This document shows positions 23,228 to 32,465 of a DNA stretch of 64,000 nt, one piece after another. The position numbers were made by a program, and so were the translations under genes. The first letter of the stretch is position 1; each line of letters opens with the position of its first letter. The DNA comes from an uncultured Clostridia bacterium (GTDB lineage: Bacteria; Bacillota; Clostridia; Oscillospirales; Acutalibacteraceae). The stretch covers positions 214,717 through 278,716 of the forward strand of contig CALWVM010000001.1 in the NCBI GenBank assembly GCA_944384985.1, in the 5' to 3' direction. The notes below the pieces were generated by a model. That model worked only from the letters and a program-made list of their open reading frames with translations. It did not search any database and was not told where the DNA came from.

Positions 23228-23793
23228 CAAAACAGGAATTTTTACAGCATCTGCAAGCGCACTTACAGCCTTTGCCTGCGGCGGAGCGTGAGGATATCCT
23301 TGCGGATTTTGAAGAGCATTTCCAGGCGGGCGCGGAATCCGGGAAAACGGAAGAGCAGATCTGCGCGGAACTGGGCAACCCGTATACCTGCGCGCTGCAA
23401 TATCTGCGCAGCGCCCCGAATTATGCGCCGAATGCCGGGGCACAGGCAGCAAATCCCGTGCCGCCCGCCGGCAATCCCGCCCAGCAAAGCCGTGTGAACC
23501 CCGTGCAGCAGGCGAAAAACCGCAACGACAACCGGCTGAACCGCACGCTTTGGGGCGTGTTCTTCTTCGTGCTGGTCTTTATCGCCATCGGCGCGTATCC
23601 GCTCTTTGCCGCACTGCTGCTCTCACCGCTCGTTGTGCTGGTGATTTCGATCTTCGCCGTGGCGGCGGTGCCGACGGGGCTGATGGTCGCGTTTCTCATA
23701 TCGCTTTCCGTCTTTTTGTTTGTGGCGGGGCTGCAGGGCATCATCGAGCTGACATGGCTGCTTCGGTACAGCTACCGCAAAGCCGGGTTTTAA
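23224..23793 (+). CDS. DUF1700 family membrane protein
   Basis: The 189-aa protein has an N-terminal DUF1700 helix region, MTKQEFLQHLQAHLQPLP...EREDILADFEEHF, with the G-x-P motif in AELGNPY. A Pro/Ala/Asn-rich linker (residues 70-100) and three hydrophobic segments follow. It overlaps padR by 4 nt. In relatives, DUF1700 is cotranscribed with PadR and DUF4097 and is thought to work at the membrane. The molecular role is not established. Confidence 0.88.
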   Translation: MTKQEFLQHLQAHLQPLPAAEREDILADFEEHFQAGAESGKTEEQICAELGNPYTCALQYLRSAPNYAPNAGAQAANPVPPAGNPAQQSRVNPVQQAKNRNDNRLNRTLWGVFFFVLVFIAIGAYPLFAALLLSPLVVLVISIFAVAAVPTGLMVAFLISLSVFLFVAGLQGIIELTWLLRYSYRKAGF

Positions 23794-23811
23794 GAGAGGA
23801 GCGTGCACACC

Positions 23812-24684
23812 ATGAAAAAAGCGATGATTATCACGAGCGTTCTGCTGGTCGTTTCCTTTATTGCGACCCTGTGCTTTGGGGTCGCGCTCGGCTCGCAGGG
23901 CTTGCGCGCCTTGTTCCGCGACGGCGGCGTGCTGGACCGCTATGTCTCGGACCGCGCGGATATTTCCATGTATACAAATGGCGACCACGACGAAGAGGAC
24001 CGCCGCAACCTGTTCCAAAGCGACAGCGCGACGCTGGACGCGACGGATACGCTGAGCATCACGGCCGAAGCCGGCAACGTCTACATCCGGCCTGCGACGA
24101 GTAACACGGTCGAGGTCGTGCTGGAGCAGTATTCCCGCCGTTCGAACCCCACGTCCCGCTATACGCTGGAAACGGCGAACGGCGAGATCCGCGTACTCGC
24201 GGAGGACGATCTCGAGGGCGTGGAGGCCGTTTTGACGGTCTATGTGCCTGGCACGCTGACAACGTTGTGGGCGGAGACGCTGCTCGGGAAACTTCAAATC
24301 ACCGGGATCACGGCTTCGGCGCTTTCGGCGCATGTCGACATGGGAAGCCTGGAAGTGGAGCGCGTGACGGCGGACACCGCGCAGCTTCGCGTGGAAACCG
24401 GGGAGCTGGATGTGGACGGCAGCGTGGCGGTGACGCAGTCGCTGACGGCGGAAACGGTGACCGGCGATGTCAATCTGGAACTGCCCGTAAGCACCCCGTT
24501 TGCACTTACCTATACCGTGGACACGGGTTCGGCGGAGCTGGACGAGGATATTCCCACCGCGTGGCTGCGCGAAGTCCAGCGCAGCGGAACCGGCGCGGCC
24601 GGCACGCTGCAGCGCGACACGGGCGGCGCGCAGTACACGGTTCACGTTGCGCTCGGCAATCTGGAACTGGACCGCGGCGACTGA
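23812..24684 (+). CDS. DUF4097-type anchored adhesin-like protein
   Basis: The 290-aa protein has one N-terminal membrane segment (MIITSVLLVVSFIATLCFGVAL) and an extracytoplasmic beta-rich domain with repeating short strands from about residue 85 to the end (ITAEAGNVYIRPA..., VETGELDVDGSVAV, VTGDVNLELPV, VHVALGNLELDRGD). This beta-solenoid-like pattern is DUF4097/DUF4098. ATG 23812 is chosen because GAGAGGAG precedes it and the GTG at 23803 is too close. It is third in the PadR operon. Confidence 0.85.
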   Translation: MKKAMIITSVLLVVSFIATLCFGVALGSQGLRALFRDGGVLDRYVSDRADISMYTNGDHDEEDRRNLFQSDSATLDATDTLSITAEAGNVYIRPATSNTVEVVLEQYSRRSNPTSRYTLETANGEIRVLAEDDLEGVEAVLTVYVPGTLTTLWAETLLGKLQITGITASALSAHVDMGSLEVERVTADTAQLRVETGELDVDGSVAVTQSLTAETVTGDVNLELPVSTPFALTYTVDTGSAELDEDIPTAWLREVQRSGTGAAGTLQRDTGGAQYTVHVALGNLELDRGD

Positions 24685-24753
24685 CGCGCCGCGTCGAAAA
24701 AAATACCGTTTGCGGTTTGCAGACGGAAAAACAAAGAACAGGAGTGAATTCAG

Positions 24754-24957
24754 TTGCAAAAGAAACTGTACAGAAGCAATACGGATAAAATGTTATGCGG
24801 CGTGCTTGGCGGCATCGCGGAGTATTTCGGGATCGACTCCACGCTTGTGCGCATTTTATTCGCGGCGGTTGCCGTGTTCACGGCAGCGTTCCCGTGCATT
24901 GTGCTGTATATCATCTGCGCGCTCGTCATCCCCTCGCGCCCGATCGATATCGAATAA
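24754..24957 (+). CDS. PspC-domain envelope stress protein
   Basis: The 67-aa protein begins QKKLYRSNTDKMLCGVLGGIAEYFGIDSTLVRILF and then has a hydrophobic segment, a whole PspC domain. The start is TTG 24754 with AGGAG 9 nt upstream. It ends the PadR-DUF1700-DUF4097 operon, a grouping common in Clostridia and linked to membrane stress. Confidence 0.93.
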   Translation: MQKKLYRSNTDKMLCGVLGGIAEYFGIDSTLVRILFAAVAVFTAAFPCIVLYIICALVIPSRPIDIE

Positions 24958-25387
24958 CGCGCAGGCAAAACGCAGGGACACAGGGCGGCTTTCCTTTGGA
25001 GAGCCGCCCTGTTTTTATGGCAGCTTAGAGGGCAGGCACGATGTGCGGGTACAGAAAGCCGCGGCTGTTCCGGGGGAAAGAAAAGACCGCGCGCAGTTGC
25101 GGACTTCCACCTTTGCCGGAGGAGCATGGGGCATGAAAACAACGTATGCTTCTCTGAATATACGGCAAACCTCCCTTCCGGCTGATCTAATGTCTATTGT
25201 CTAACCTTTAGCATCCAGCACCTGACATCGAATGCCTGAAATCTACCGCCTAAGTGCGCGCTTCCCGCAAAAAACGGCGTTTTCAACAGCAGGAAGCGAC
25301 AGAACCTGCCCCACTGCCTGCCGTATAATTTTTCTGCAATGCGGGCTTGTCCCGCAAGGCAGTAAACGACAAAGTGTGGTGATCGTT
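24958..25387. other. Intergenic region between PspC and spoIIE
   Basis: It holds the terminator at 24982-25016, a degenerate tract of CTAA-type units at 25185-25250 related to the TTAGATGT repeats, and a TATAAT at 25324 that may be the spoIIE -10. I see no gene. Confidence 0.55.
24982..25016 (+). terminator. Terminator of the PadR operon
   Basis: AGGGCGGCT pairs with AGCCGCCCT and is followed by GTTTTT. Confidence 0.92.
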
Positions 25388-27712
25388 TTGCAGACGTTGG
25401 CTTCTGCCGAGGAAAAAATGGTGCAGGCGGCGCGTGCCCTGCCGAACCCCATCAAGGGCGTCATAACCCATACGGCGGCATTTTTGTGCGGACTGCTGCT
25501 TTCATCGGTGCGGCTGGACGACGCGGCACCGTTTGGTGTGAGCTTCCTTGCCGCCATGCCCGTGCGGTACCTGTTTTCAGCGGGTGCGGGCGCGGCAGCC
25601 GGCTGCCTTTTGACGCTGGACAGCGTTTCGGCACTGCGTTATATCGCCGCTATCCTTTCCGCCGGGGTGCTCGTCCGCCTTTCCCGCGAATTTGAACGGC
25701 TGCGCGACCTGCGGCTCCTGCCTTCGTGCATCGCGTTCCTCGTCTGCTTCCTGACGGGCGTTGCGGCATCGGCGGCGGGCGGCTTTTCGGGCACGGCGTT
25801 TTTAGCGGTCCTGGGCGAATCGGCGGCGGCGTTCGGCGCGGCCTGGTGCTTTGCGGTATCGCTTGCGGCGGGAAAGCGCGCGCTCGCGCAGGAAACGCTT
25901 GAAACACAGCTGTTGCCCGGCGTTTGCGTGACGGTGTTTATGCTGCTTTTGTCGGTGGCGGACGCCGACGTGTTCGGTGTATCGCCTGCACGCATCATTA
26001 CGGTGTATCTTCTGCTGCTGTTCGCATGGCTGTTCCGCGAGACCGGCGGCGCGGTGGCGGGGCTTGCGGCAGCGGGCGTATTTCTTTTGGACGGGTCGCT
26101 TGGGATTGCGGCGTGCGCCTACGGGGCGGCCGGGCTGCTTTGCGGGGTTGCCATGCGTGAAAAACGGCTTGTCGGCACGGTTGTGCTGCTGTGCACCTAT
26201 GCAGCGGCGCTGCTGTTTACCTCCGGCGGCTGGCAGCAGGTGCTTGAAGCGCTTTTAGGGGCGGGTCTGTTTGCCGCGACGCCGGCAAGCGTGCTGCGCA
26301 GGATGCAGCGGCGGGCGTCCGAGACGATCAATTCCGCGCAGGATAACCCCCAGCGGCGCGAGATCTTATCCAGACTGTCCGGCGCAGTGCACGCGGTGGA
26401 CGAAATGGCGCAGTCCGTAAAATCTGTATCCGCCATGCTCGAAACGCCTGTCGCACCGCAGGGCAGCGAGGTAACGGCGCGCGCACACGAAGAGGTCTGC
26501 ACCGATTGCGGGCGACAAACGCTTTGTTGGGAAAAACACCGCGACGAGACGCTGCATGACTTTTCCGAGCTATATAGGATGCTTTCGCGCGGCGAGACAC
26601 CGGACGTACAGCATTTGCCGTCCGCCCTGCATGGCAGGTGCATCCGGCAGACGAGCCTTTGTGAGAGCTTCGCAAGGCAGTATATCCGCGCGACAGAGCG
26701 CGGGGCGGCGCAGGTAAAGATCAACGAGGTGCGGCAGGTCACCGCCGAGCAGTTCGACAGCCTGTGCGATATGCTGCGGGATTTTTCAACCGAGCTTTCC
26801 ACGGAGCTTTGCTTTGACGAGACGGCGGCGCAGCGCGCCAAAGACTGCCTGCGTACACAGTTCGGCATTCTGCCGCAGGACGTAAACTGCGTCTGCGGCG
26901 AGACGGACCGCCTGCGTCTGCGCGTCACCTTTGCCGACGCCGTAAAAGCCCCGCCGCAGGCAGAGCTTCGCGAAGCGCTGGAAGAAGCGATCGGCCGTCC
27001 GCTGGAACTGCCCTGCATCCAGGCGGGCGAACAGGGACTGCAGGTCACCTTCTGCGAGCGGACGGAATTCTGCGTCGAGGCGGGCGCAGCGCGGCGCGCG
27101 GCGGACCGGGAGCGCCGCTGCGGCGACAGCTATGAAAGCTTTTATGATGGGCGCGGCGGCTATGTGGCGGTGCTCAGCGACGGCATGGGCCAGGGCACGC
27201 GCGCGGCGGTAGACAGCACGCTCGCTGTGGCGCTGTTCACAAAGCTTTGTAAAGCAGGCGTGCATTTTCACAGCGCGCTGCGGCTGGTCAACGCTGCGCT
27301 GATGCTCAAATCTGCTGAGGAATCTTTAGCGACGCTCGATGTGCTGCGCGTGGACCTTTACACGGGCAAGGCCGAGTTCTACAAGGCGGGTGCGGCAAAA
27401 TCCCTGCTGCTGCGCAATGGGACATGCCGCGAGATCAAGCGCGCGTCGCTGCCCGCGGGAATCTTAAAGGAGGCACGGTTCGCCGTCGCGGAGGGCAAGC
27501 TTTTGGATGGCGACGTTGCAGTGCTCGCGTCCGACGGAGCGTTCGATGCGGACGAAGGTGCGTTGCGCCGCAGCTTACCCGCCCTTCGCGAAAAGCCCTG
27601 CGACAAGATCGCCGAACGGCTTTTGGAAGTCGCGACGCAGAAAAAGGTGCCGCACCGCGACGACATCACGGTGCTGGTGCTGCGTATTCGCAAAAATCCG
27701 AGGGACAATTAG
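25388..27712 (+). CDS. spoIIE: Stage II sporulation protein E (membrane PP2C phosphatase)
   Basis: The protein is about 774 aa. The first about 300 residues form some ten membrane helices. A central cytoplasmic region with CTDCGRQTLCW follows, and the last about 210 residues are a PP2C phosphatase: YVAVLSDGMGQGTRAA with metal Asp, LATLDVLRVDLYTGKAEFYKAGAA, DVAVLASDGAFDAD and RDDITVLVLRI. SpoIIE dephosphorylates SpoIIAA to release SigF in the forespore. The start is uncertain: TTG 25388 with a GGTG-like site is preferred, with GTG 25376/25379 and further upstream starts possible. Its presence implies a sporulating lineage. Confidence 0.95.
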   Translation: MQTLASAEEKMVQAARALPNPIKGVITHTAAFLCGLLLSSVRLDDAAPFGVSFLAAMPVRYLFSAGAGAAAGCLLTLDSVSALRYIAAILSAGVLVRLSREFERLRDLRLLPSCIAFLVCFLTGVAASAAGGFSGTAFLAVLGESAAAFGAAWCFAVSLAAGKRALAQETLETQLLPGVCVTVFMLLLSVADADVFGVSPARIITVYLLLLFAWLFRETGGAVAGLAAAGVFLLDGSLGIAACAYGAAGLLCGVAMREKRLVGTVVLLCTYAAALLFTSGGWQQVLEALLGAGLFAATPASVLRRMQRRASETINSAQDNPQRREILSRLSGAVHAVDEMAQSVKSVSAMLETPVAPQGSEVTARAHEEVCTDCGRQTLCWEKHRDETLHDFSELYRMLSRGETPDVQHLPSALHGRCIRQTSLCESFARQYIRATERGAAQVKINEVRQVTAEQFDSLCDMLRDFSTELSTELCFDETAAQRAKDCLRTQFGILPQDVNCVCGETDRLRLRVTFADAVKAPPQAELREALEEAIGRPLELPCIQAGEQGLQVTFCERTEFCVEAGAARRAADRERRCGDSYESFYDGRGGYVAVLSDGMGQGTRAAVDSTLAVALFTKLCKAGVHFHSALRLVNAALMLKSAEESLATLDVLRVDLYTGKAEFYKAGAAKSLLLRNGTCREIKRASLPAGILKEARFAVAEGKLLDGDVAVLASDGAFDADEGALRRSLPALREKPCDKIAERLLEVATQKKVPHRDDITVLVLRIRKNPRDN

Positions 27713-27795
27713 AGTTCGGGGGGCAGAGGATAGAAGGGATTGCCTTAGGCTTTGCGCACAGCCACAGACGGGTTGAGTTTTCGTACAACCACGCG

Positions 27796-27858
27796 TTTTT
27801 CTCTCCCTCCGGCTTTTCCTTTGGCAAAACCCACCTCCCTCGGAAGACGGGAGGAAAA
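27796..27858. repeat. CTCCCTCC/ACCTCCCTC repeat, copy 1
   Basis: TTTTCTCTCCCTCC, then a variable middle, then CACCTCCCTC and GGGAGGAAAA. The same frame of conserved ends occurs at 45381-45436 with a different middle. Confidence 0.5.
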
Positions 27859-27871
27859 GTCCGATCAAACG

Positions 27872-27900
27872 CGTAGTGGCGGGCTTCCACGCCCGCCCGC
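27872..27900. repeat. Solo end of the GTAGTGGC inverted-repeat element
   Basis: CGTAGTGGCGGGCTTCCACG plus CCCGCCCGC matches the ends of the elements at 7241 and 52587 with compensating changes (GGCGGGC/GCCCGCC), so the stem is preserved. Confidence 0.6.
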
Positions 27901-28135
27901 GAACAGAGGTTAGAAGTTAGAGGGCAGGAACCGTTTGGGAGAGTTTCATTAAAAACGAAAGTCCGTATCATTTTTCGGCTGCGAAAGAAAATAAAATTTT
28001 GCTGAAATCCGCAGGGCAGTCTCGGCTGACCGAAAAACCGCTCGTCCCGCTTCTGCCCTCTGTTTTCTCCCGTCTGATATTCGAAAACCCCCGCACTGCG
28101 GGGGCTTCTTGCATATAGGCGCGCAAAATTTCCGG

Positions 28136-28164
28136 TTGAGAACTTCGCGGGAGTGTGCTATACT
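28136..28164 (+). promoter_or_regulatory. Promoter for proBA
   Basis: TTGAGA (28136) and TATACT (28159), 17 bp apart. A hairpin ATGCCCG/CGGGCAT (28181-28208) follows in the leader, just before the ribosome site. Confidence 0.75.
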
Positions 28165-28226
28165 GAATATACTTATAACTATGCCCGCCGGCAGGGCCTT
28201 CCGGGCATAACGGGGAGAGCAGGATT

Positions 28227-29021
28227 TTGGCGATTCTAAAGGATGTCAAGCGGCTGGTCGTTAAGGTGGGCACGTCCACTTTGACCTACGAGACCGGCAA
28301 AACGAATATCCGCCGGATGCACAAGCTCGTGTCGGTTCTGTCCGACATCGTGAATTCCGGCGTGCAGGTGGTGCTGGTCACCTCGGGCGCCATCGGCGTG
28401 GGCGTCGGCAAGCTGGGGCTTGCCGCACGGCCGGAGGACACCCCGGGCAGACAGGCTGCCGCGGCGGTCGGGCAGTGCGAGCTGATGTTTATGTACGACA
28501 AGCTGTTCGGCGAATACGGCCACACGGTCGCCCAGCTTTTGATGACGAAAAGCGATGTGGAAAACCCGGAACGGCGGGAAAACCTTTCGAACGCGTTTGA
28601 AAAGCTGCTGGAATACGGCGCCGTACCCGTCGTCAACGAAAACGACTCGGTCGCCGTCGAAGAGATCGTCTACGGCGACAACGACAGCCTTTCCGCCATT
28701 GTGGCAAAGCTCATCGGTGCGGATGCGCTGATCATCCTGACCGACACCGACGGGCTTTACGACGCCGACCCGACCGAAAACGAGGACGCGCGCCTGATCC
28801 CCGAAGTGCGCGAGATCACCGATGCGCTCTTGCGCGTTGCGGGCGGGCACGGCACGCGCTTTTCAACGGGCGGCATGGTGACGAAGCTGCACGCCGCGTC
28901 GCTCGCGACGGAAGCGGGTATCGACGTGATCGTGATGAACGGCGCGTCGCCCGAGGCAATCTATAAGGCACTCGACGGCAAGCAGGTCGGCACATTTTTT
29001 GTTGGGAAAAAAGACAGATAA
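28227..29021 (+). CDS. proB: Glutamate 5-kinase
   Basis: The 264-aa amino-acid kinase phosphorylates glutamate as the first step of proline synthesis. VVKVGTSTLTY begins the fold; VTSGAIGVGVGKLGL, VPVVNENDSVA, LTDTDGLYDADP and GTRFSTGGMVTKLHAA are the substrate and ATP motifs. The C-terminal PUA domain of longer ProB proteins is absent, as in many Firmicutes. The start is TTG 28227 with GGGGAGAG upstream. It lies 15 bp before the chosen proA start. Confidence 0.96.
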   Translation: MAILKDVKRLVVKVGTSTLTYETGKTNIRRMHKLVSVLSDIVNSGVQVVLVTSGAIGVGVGKLGLAARPEDTPGRQAAAAVGQCELMFMYDKLFGEYGHTVAQLLMTKSDVENPERRENLSNAFEKLLEYGAVPVVNENDSVAVEEIVYGDNDSLSAIVAKLIGADALIILTDTDGLYDADPTENEDARLIPEVREITDALLRVAGGHGTRFSTGGMVTKLHAASLATEAGIDVIVMNGASPEAIYKALDGKQVGTFFVGKKDR

Positions 29022-29036
29022 GAACGGGTGATGGCG

Positions 29037-30281
29037 ATGACAAATCTGGAAATGCTCGGCGCGCGGGCAAAGGCGGCTTCGCGTGTGCTGATGACCGCGC
29101 CCACAGCAACGAAAAACGCCGCGCTCGAAGCGGCGGCGCAGGCGCTTGAAGCGCAGACATCGGCGATCCTTGCGGCAAATGAAAAGGACCTTGCGGCAGC
29201 CAAAGAAGCCGGCATGGCGAGCGCCATGCTCGACCGTCTGGCGCTTTCAAAAGAGCGCATCCGCGGCATCGCCGACGGCGTGCGCGAGGTCGCAGACCTC
29301 CCCGACCCCGTGGGCGCGGTGCTCTCTGAAACGGTGCGCCCCAACGGGCTGAAAATTCAAAAGGTTTCCGTTCCGCTGGGCGTTATCGCGGTCATCTTCG
29401 AAGCGCGCCCGAATGTTTCGGCGGACGCGGCGGCGCTCTGCCTGAAATCGGGCAACGCCGTGCTGCTGCGCGGCGGCAAAGAGGCGATCCGCTCCAACAC
29501 CGCCATCGTCGCCGCCATGCGCGGGGCGCTGGAAAAAGCGGGGCTGCCCGCCGACTGCATCTGCCTAATGGAAGACACCTCCCGCGAAGGCGCACGGGAA
29601 CTTATGCGCTTAAACGGGTATGTGGATGTGCTCATCCCGCGCGGCGGGGCGGGTCTGATCCGCTCCGTGGTGGAGAATGCGACCGTCCCCGTCATTGAAA
29701 CGGGCGTGGGCAACTGCCATATCTATGTGGATCAAGATGCCGACATCGACATGGCGGCGGAAATCGTTTACAATGCCAAGACCTCGCGCGTGTCGGTGTG
29801 CAACGCGGCGGAAAGCCTGCTGGTGCACAGCGCCGTCGCCGAAAAAGCCCTGCCCGAAATCTACGCGCGGCTTTCCGAAAAGCACGTGACGATGTACGGT
29901 GACGAGCGCGCACGCGCGATCCTGCCCGGCATAGAAGCGGCCACGGAAGACGACTGGGGCAGGGAATACCTCGACTATAAGATGTCGGTCAAGGTCGTCG
30001 ATTCGCTCGACGAAGCAATCGCGCACATCGCGCGGTATTCCTCCGGGCACAGCGACTGTATCGTGACCGAAAACGAGGCGGCGGCTGAACGCTTCTTAAA
30101 CGAAGTGGATTCTGCGGCGGTTTACTGGAACGCGAGCACGCGCTTTACGGATGGCGGCTGCTTCGGGTTCGGCGCGGAGATCGGCATCTCGACGCAAAAG
30201 CTGCATGCGCGAGGTCCCTTGGGGCTGCCGCAGCTGACCAGCTTTAAATATAAGATCTACGGCGACGGGCAGGTCCGCTGA
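29037..30281 (+). CDS. proA: Glutamate-5-semialdehyde dehydrogenase (gamma-glutamyl phosphate reductase)
   Basis: The 414-aa NADPH-dependent enzyme makes glutamate semialdehyde from the ProB product. VPLGVIAVIFEARPNVS, SGNAVLLRGGKEA and IPRGGAGLIR are family signatures. ETGVGNCHIYVD precedes the catalytic Cys in RVSVCNAAESLLV, and GFGAEIGISTQKLHARGPLGL closes the protein. ATG 29037 is chosen (GGGTG 8 nt upstream); GTG 29028 and ATG 29031 are also in frame. Confidence 0.97.
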   Translation: MTNLEMLGARAKAASRVLMTAPTATKNAALEAAAQALEAQTSAILAANEKDLAAAKEAGMASAMLDRLALSKERIRGIADGVREVADLPDPVGAVLSETVRPNGLKIQKVSVPLGVIAVIFEARPNVSADAAALCLKSGNAVLLRGGKEAIRSNTAIVAAMRGALEKAGLPADCICLMEDTSREGARELMRLNGYVDVLIPRGGAGLIRSVVENATVPVIETGVGNCHIYVDQDADIDMAAEIVYNAKTSRVSVCNAAESLLVHSAVAEKALPEIYARLSEKHVTMYGDERARAILPGIEAATEDDWGREYLDYKMSVKVVDSLDEAIAHIARYSSGHSDCIVTENEAAAERFLNEVDSAAVYWNASTRFTDGGCFGFGAEIGISTQKLHARGPLGLPQLTSFKYKIYGDGQVR

Positions 30282-30314
30282 CCGCGACGGAACAATATGG
30301 ATCGGGGGAAGCAT

Positions 30315-31109
30315 ATGGCTAATACCAAACTGAAACATAAAAAAGGCGCGCGCCGCTGGGCGTTCCCCTTGGGGCTCGCCATCGCGGTGCTCGCGCTCAT
30401 CGGCGTGGTCACGGTGATCGTCGCCGGCGTGACCGCCGTGCGGCAGGCGGTGGAAAAAAGCCGCAATTTCGATGAATACAACACGCTGCTCACGCCCGTG
30501 GTGATGAACGATCCGGACGCATTCGACGACCTGACGCAGGCGAATCCCGAGCAGCTGATCGACATTTCGATCTGGTCGATCCTTCGAAGCAACCTTGCGC
30601 CCGACACGTACACCTATGATGACAACGGCATGGTCATCCCCGAAGCGGATGTGACCGCGGAATTCCAGCGGTTGTTCGGTACGGAGGTGCAGCCGCAGCA
30701 CATGACGGTCGAAGGGTACGGCTACACGTTCGCCTATGATGCGACCAAGCAGACCTACACCATCCCCTTGACGGGCGTTGTGCCGACCTATACGCCGCGC
30801 GTCGTGGCGAAAGAAGAACGCGGCGACACGATCGTGCTTACCGTCGGCTACATCGGCGGCGACCAGTGGGCGCAGGACGAAGAGGGCAACATGGTTGCGC
30901 CCGAACCCGACAAGTATATGCGCGTGACCCTGCGCGAAAAGGACGGCGCCTACTATATCAGCGCGCTGCAAAATACGGCCGCGCCCGAAACGGCGACCAC
31001 CGCGGCGGCGCAGACCACGGCTGCCGCTGAAACGACAACCGCCGCGCCGACCGTTCCCGCAACCGCCGCGCCGACCGCTGCGCCGGAAACCACTGCCGCC
31101 GCAAGCTGA
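30315..31109 (+). CDS. Membrane-anchored hypothetical protein with Thr/Ala-rich tail
   Basis: The 264-aa protein has a basic N-terminus (KLKHKKGARR), one membrane helix (WAFPLGLAIAVLALIGVVTVIVAGV), an extracytoplasmic domain of about 190 residues, and a low-complexity tail of Thr, Ala and Pro (TTAAAQTTAAAETTTAAPT-like). GGGGGAAG precedes ATG 30315. A similarly built protein is encoded at 60524. Domain family unknown. The gene lies between proA and rpe, without an obvious promoter of its own. Confidence 0.75.
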   Translation: MANTKLKHKKGARRWAFPLGLAIAVLALIGVVTVIVAGVTAVRQAVEKSRNFDEYNTLLTPVVMNDPDAFDDLTQANPEQLIDISIWSILRSNLAPDTYTYDDNGMVIPEADVTAEFQRLFGTEVQPQHMTVEGYGYTFAYDATKQTYTIPLTGVVPTYTPRVVAKEERGDTIVLTVGYIGGDQWAQDEEGNMVAPEPDKYMRVTLREKDGAYYISALQNTAAPETATTAAAQTTAAAETTTAAPTVPATAAPTAAPETTAAAS

Positions 31110-31126
31110 AAAAGGAGATACACGCT

Positions 31127-31795
31127 ATGAATCGGATCTCTCCCTCCATCCTCTCCGCCGACTATGGTAATCTTGCCGAAGCGCTAAAGCTTTTGACCGC
31201 TTCCGGGGCGGATATGGTGCATATTGACGTTATGGACGGGCACTTTGTCCCGAATATCACGCTTGGCGCGCCGGTGGTGCGCTGCCTGCGGAAATCGACC
31301 GCGCTCCCCTTTGACGTGCATCTGATGATCGACGAGCCCGCGCGCTATATTGCGGATTTCGCCGAAGCGGGCGCAGACCGCATCACATTCCACGTCGAGG
31401 CAAAAAGCGGCATCGAAGAAACGCTCGACGCAATCCGCGCCGCCGGGAAAGAAGCGGGGCTTGCCGTCAAGCCCGGCACGGATATTTCGGAAGTCTACCC
31501 GTATCTTTCAAGGCTCGCCATGGTGCTTGTGATGACCGTCGAGCCGGGCTTCGGCGGGCAGAGCTTCCGGGAGGACATGCTGCCGAAGATCCGCGCTTTG
31601 CGCGAAGAATGCGCGCGGCGCGGCATTCCCGGCTTAGACATCCAGGTGGATGGCGGCATTTCGGCACAGACCATCGCCAAAGCGGCTGCCGCGGGCGCAA
31701 ATGTGTTCGTCTCAGGCAGTGCGCTGTTCGGAAGCCCCGACATGGCGGCGGAGATCGACCGGTTTAAGAAGCTGGCAGACGCGGCGCAGGCGTAA
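31127..31795 (+). CDS. rpe: Ribulose-phosphate 3-epimerase
   Basis: The 222-aa TIM-barrel enzyme interconverts ribulose-5-phosphate and xylulose-5-phosphate. ISPSILSADYGNL, the metal ligands in HIDVMDGHFVPNITLG and DVHLMI, VMTVEPGFGGQSF and DIQVDGGIS with VSGSALFG are all present. AAAGGAG precedes ATG 31127. Its 3' end overlaps the convergent MecA-like gene by 32 nt. Confidence 0.97.
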   Translation: MNRISPSILSADYGNLAEALKLLTASGADMVHIDVMDGHFVPNITLGAPVVRCLRKSTALPFDVHLMIDEPARYIADFAEAGADRITFHVEAKSGIEETLDAIRAAGKEAGLAVKPGTDISEVYPYLSRLAMVLVMTVEPGFGGQSFREDMLPKIRALREECARRGIPGLDIQVDGGISAQTIAKAAAAGANVFVSGSALFGSPDMAAEIDRFKKLADAAQA

Positions 31796-32318
31796 GGCGC
31801 AGCTCCGTTGCGTGCTCGGCGAGGTGCAGCGCGGTGTCGCTCGATACATCGTGCGTTTGCCCGTATTCGGAAAGCAGCCGCTCTGCGCGCGCTGCGTCGG
31901 AGAGGTCCGGGAAGGTGAACAACGCCGCAAAACCCTGCCTTGTGCGAAACAGGCGGATCTCCGCCTTGGCAAGCGGCGGGGCCGAAAGGCGTTTGTATAT
32001 ATCTAAAAAAACGTTTACATCCTGCGTGGAAAAGAACAGCGTGCGCGGTTTGCGCAGCACGCGCAGCCGCGTTTTGTGCGCGGTGAACAGGAAGATGCAG
32101 CCGCCGTTCTTTTCCGGCAGCACATCGATGCGAAGCGTCCCCCGGGCGGGCGGCGCGAAGTCCAACGTGCGGCGGGCGCGCAGCAGGATCTCCCGGACGA
32201 TGCGCACCGTCTGCGCGTTGTCAGCGGAAAGATCCGCAAACGAGAGCCGGAATGCTGAAAGGTCTTCGCGCGTGAGCGCGGCAAGCAGGACGGCGGTAGA
32301 TGTTTTGTGCAGTTCCAT
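31764..32318 (-). CDS. MecA-like adaptor protein
   Basis: The 184-aa protein has the MecA pattern: an N-terminal domain with LTREDLSAFRLSFADLSADNAQTVRIVREILLRA and IDVLPEKNGGCIFLF, and a C-terminal alpha/beta domain with TQDVNVFLDIYKRL. MecA proteins present substrates to ClpC and act in competence and proteolysis. Identity to classical MecA looks low, so the partner is inferred. It converges on rpe and diverges from the Rnf-like genes. Confidence 0.75.
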   Translation of the reverse strand: MELHKTSTAVLLAALTREDLSAFRLSFADLSADNAQTVRIVREILLRARRTLDFAPPARGTLRIDVLPEKNGGCIFLFTAHKTRLRVLRKPRTLFFSTQDVNVFLDIYKRLSAPPLAKAEIRLFRTRQGFAALFTFPDLSDAARAERLLSEYGQTHDVSSDTALHLAEHATELRLTPAPRLPAS

Positions 32319-32465
32319 ACGGTGAAGCCCCCTTCTGCGAACGGTGTTTCGCGCGGGGCGAAGCCGTTCTTCTGTACCGCGCGAGATTTGCGCGGCTACT
32401 ATTTCATCCTATTGCAAAGCCCACGGTTTTGCAATGCCAAATTTATGGAAAACGAGGTGGATTTT

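Larger units (their letters stand above)
27713..28226. other. Repeat-bearing intergenic region before proB
   Basis: It contains a CTCCCTCC-type repeat (27796-27858), a single end of the GTAGTGGC element (27872-27900), a GTTAGAAGTTAGAG tract (27904-27922), a CCCCCGCA/TGCGGGGG hairpin (28087-28107) and the proB promoter. I see no gene. Confidence 0.6.
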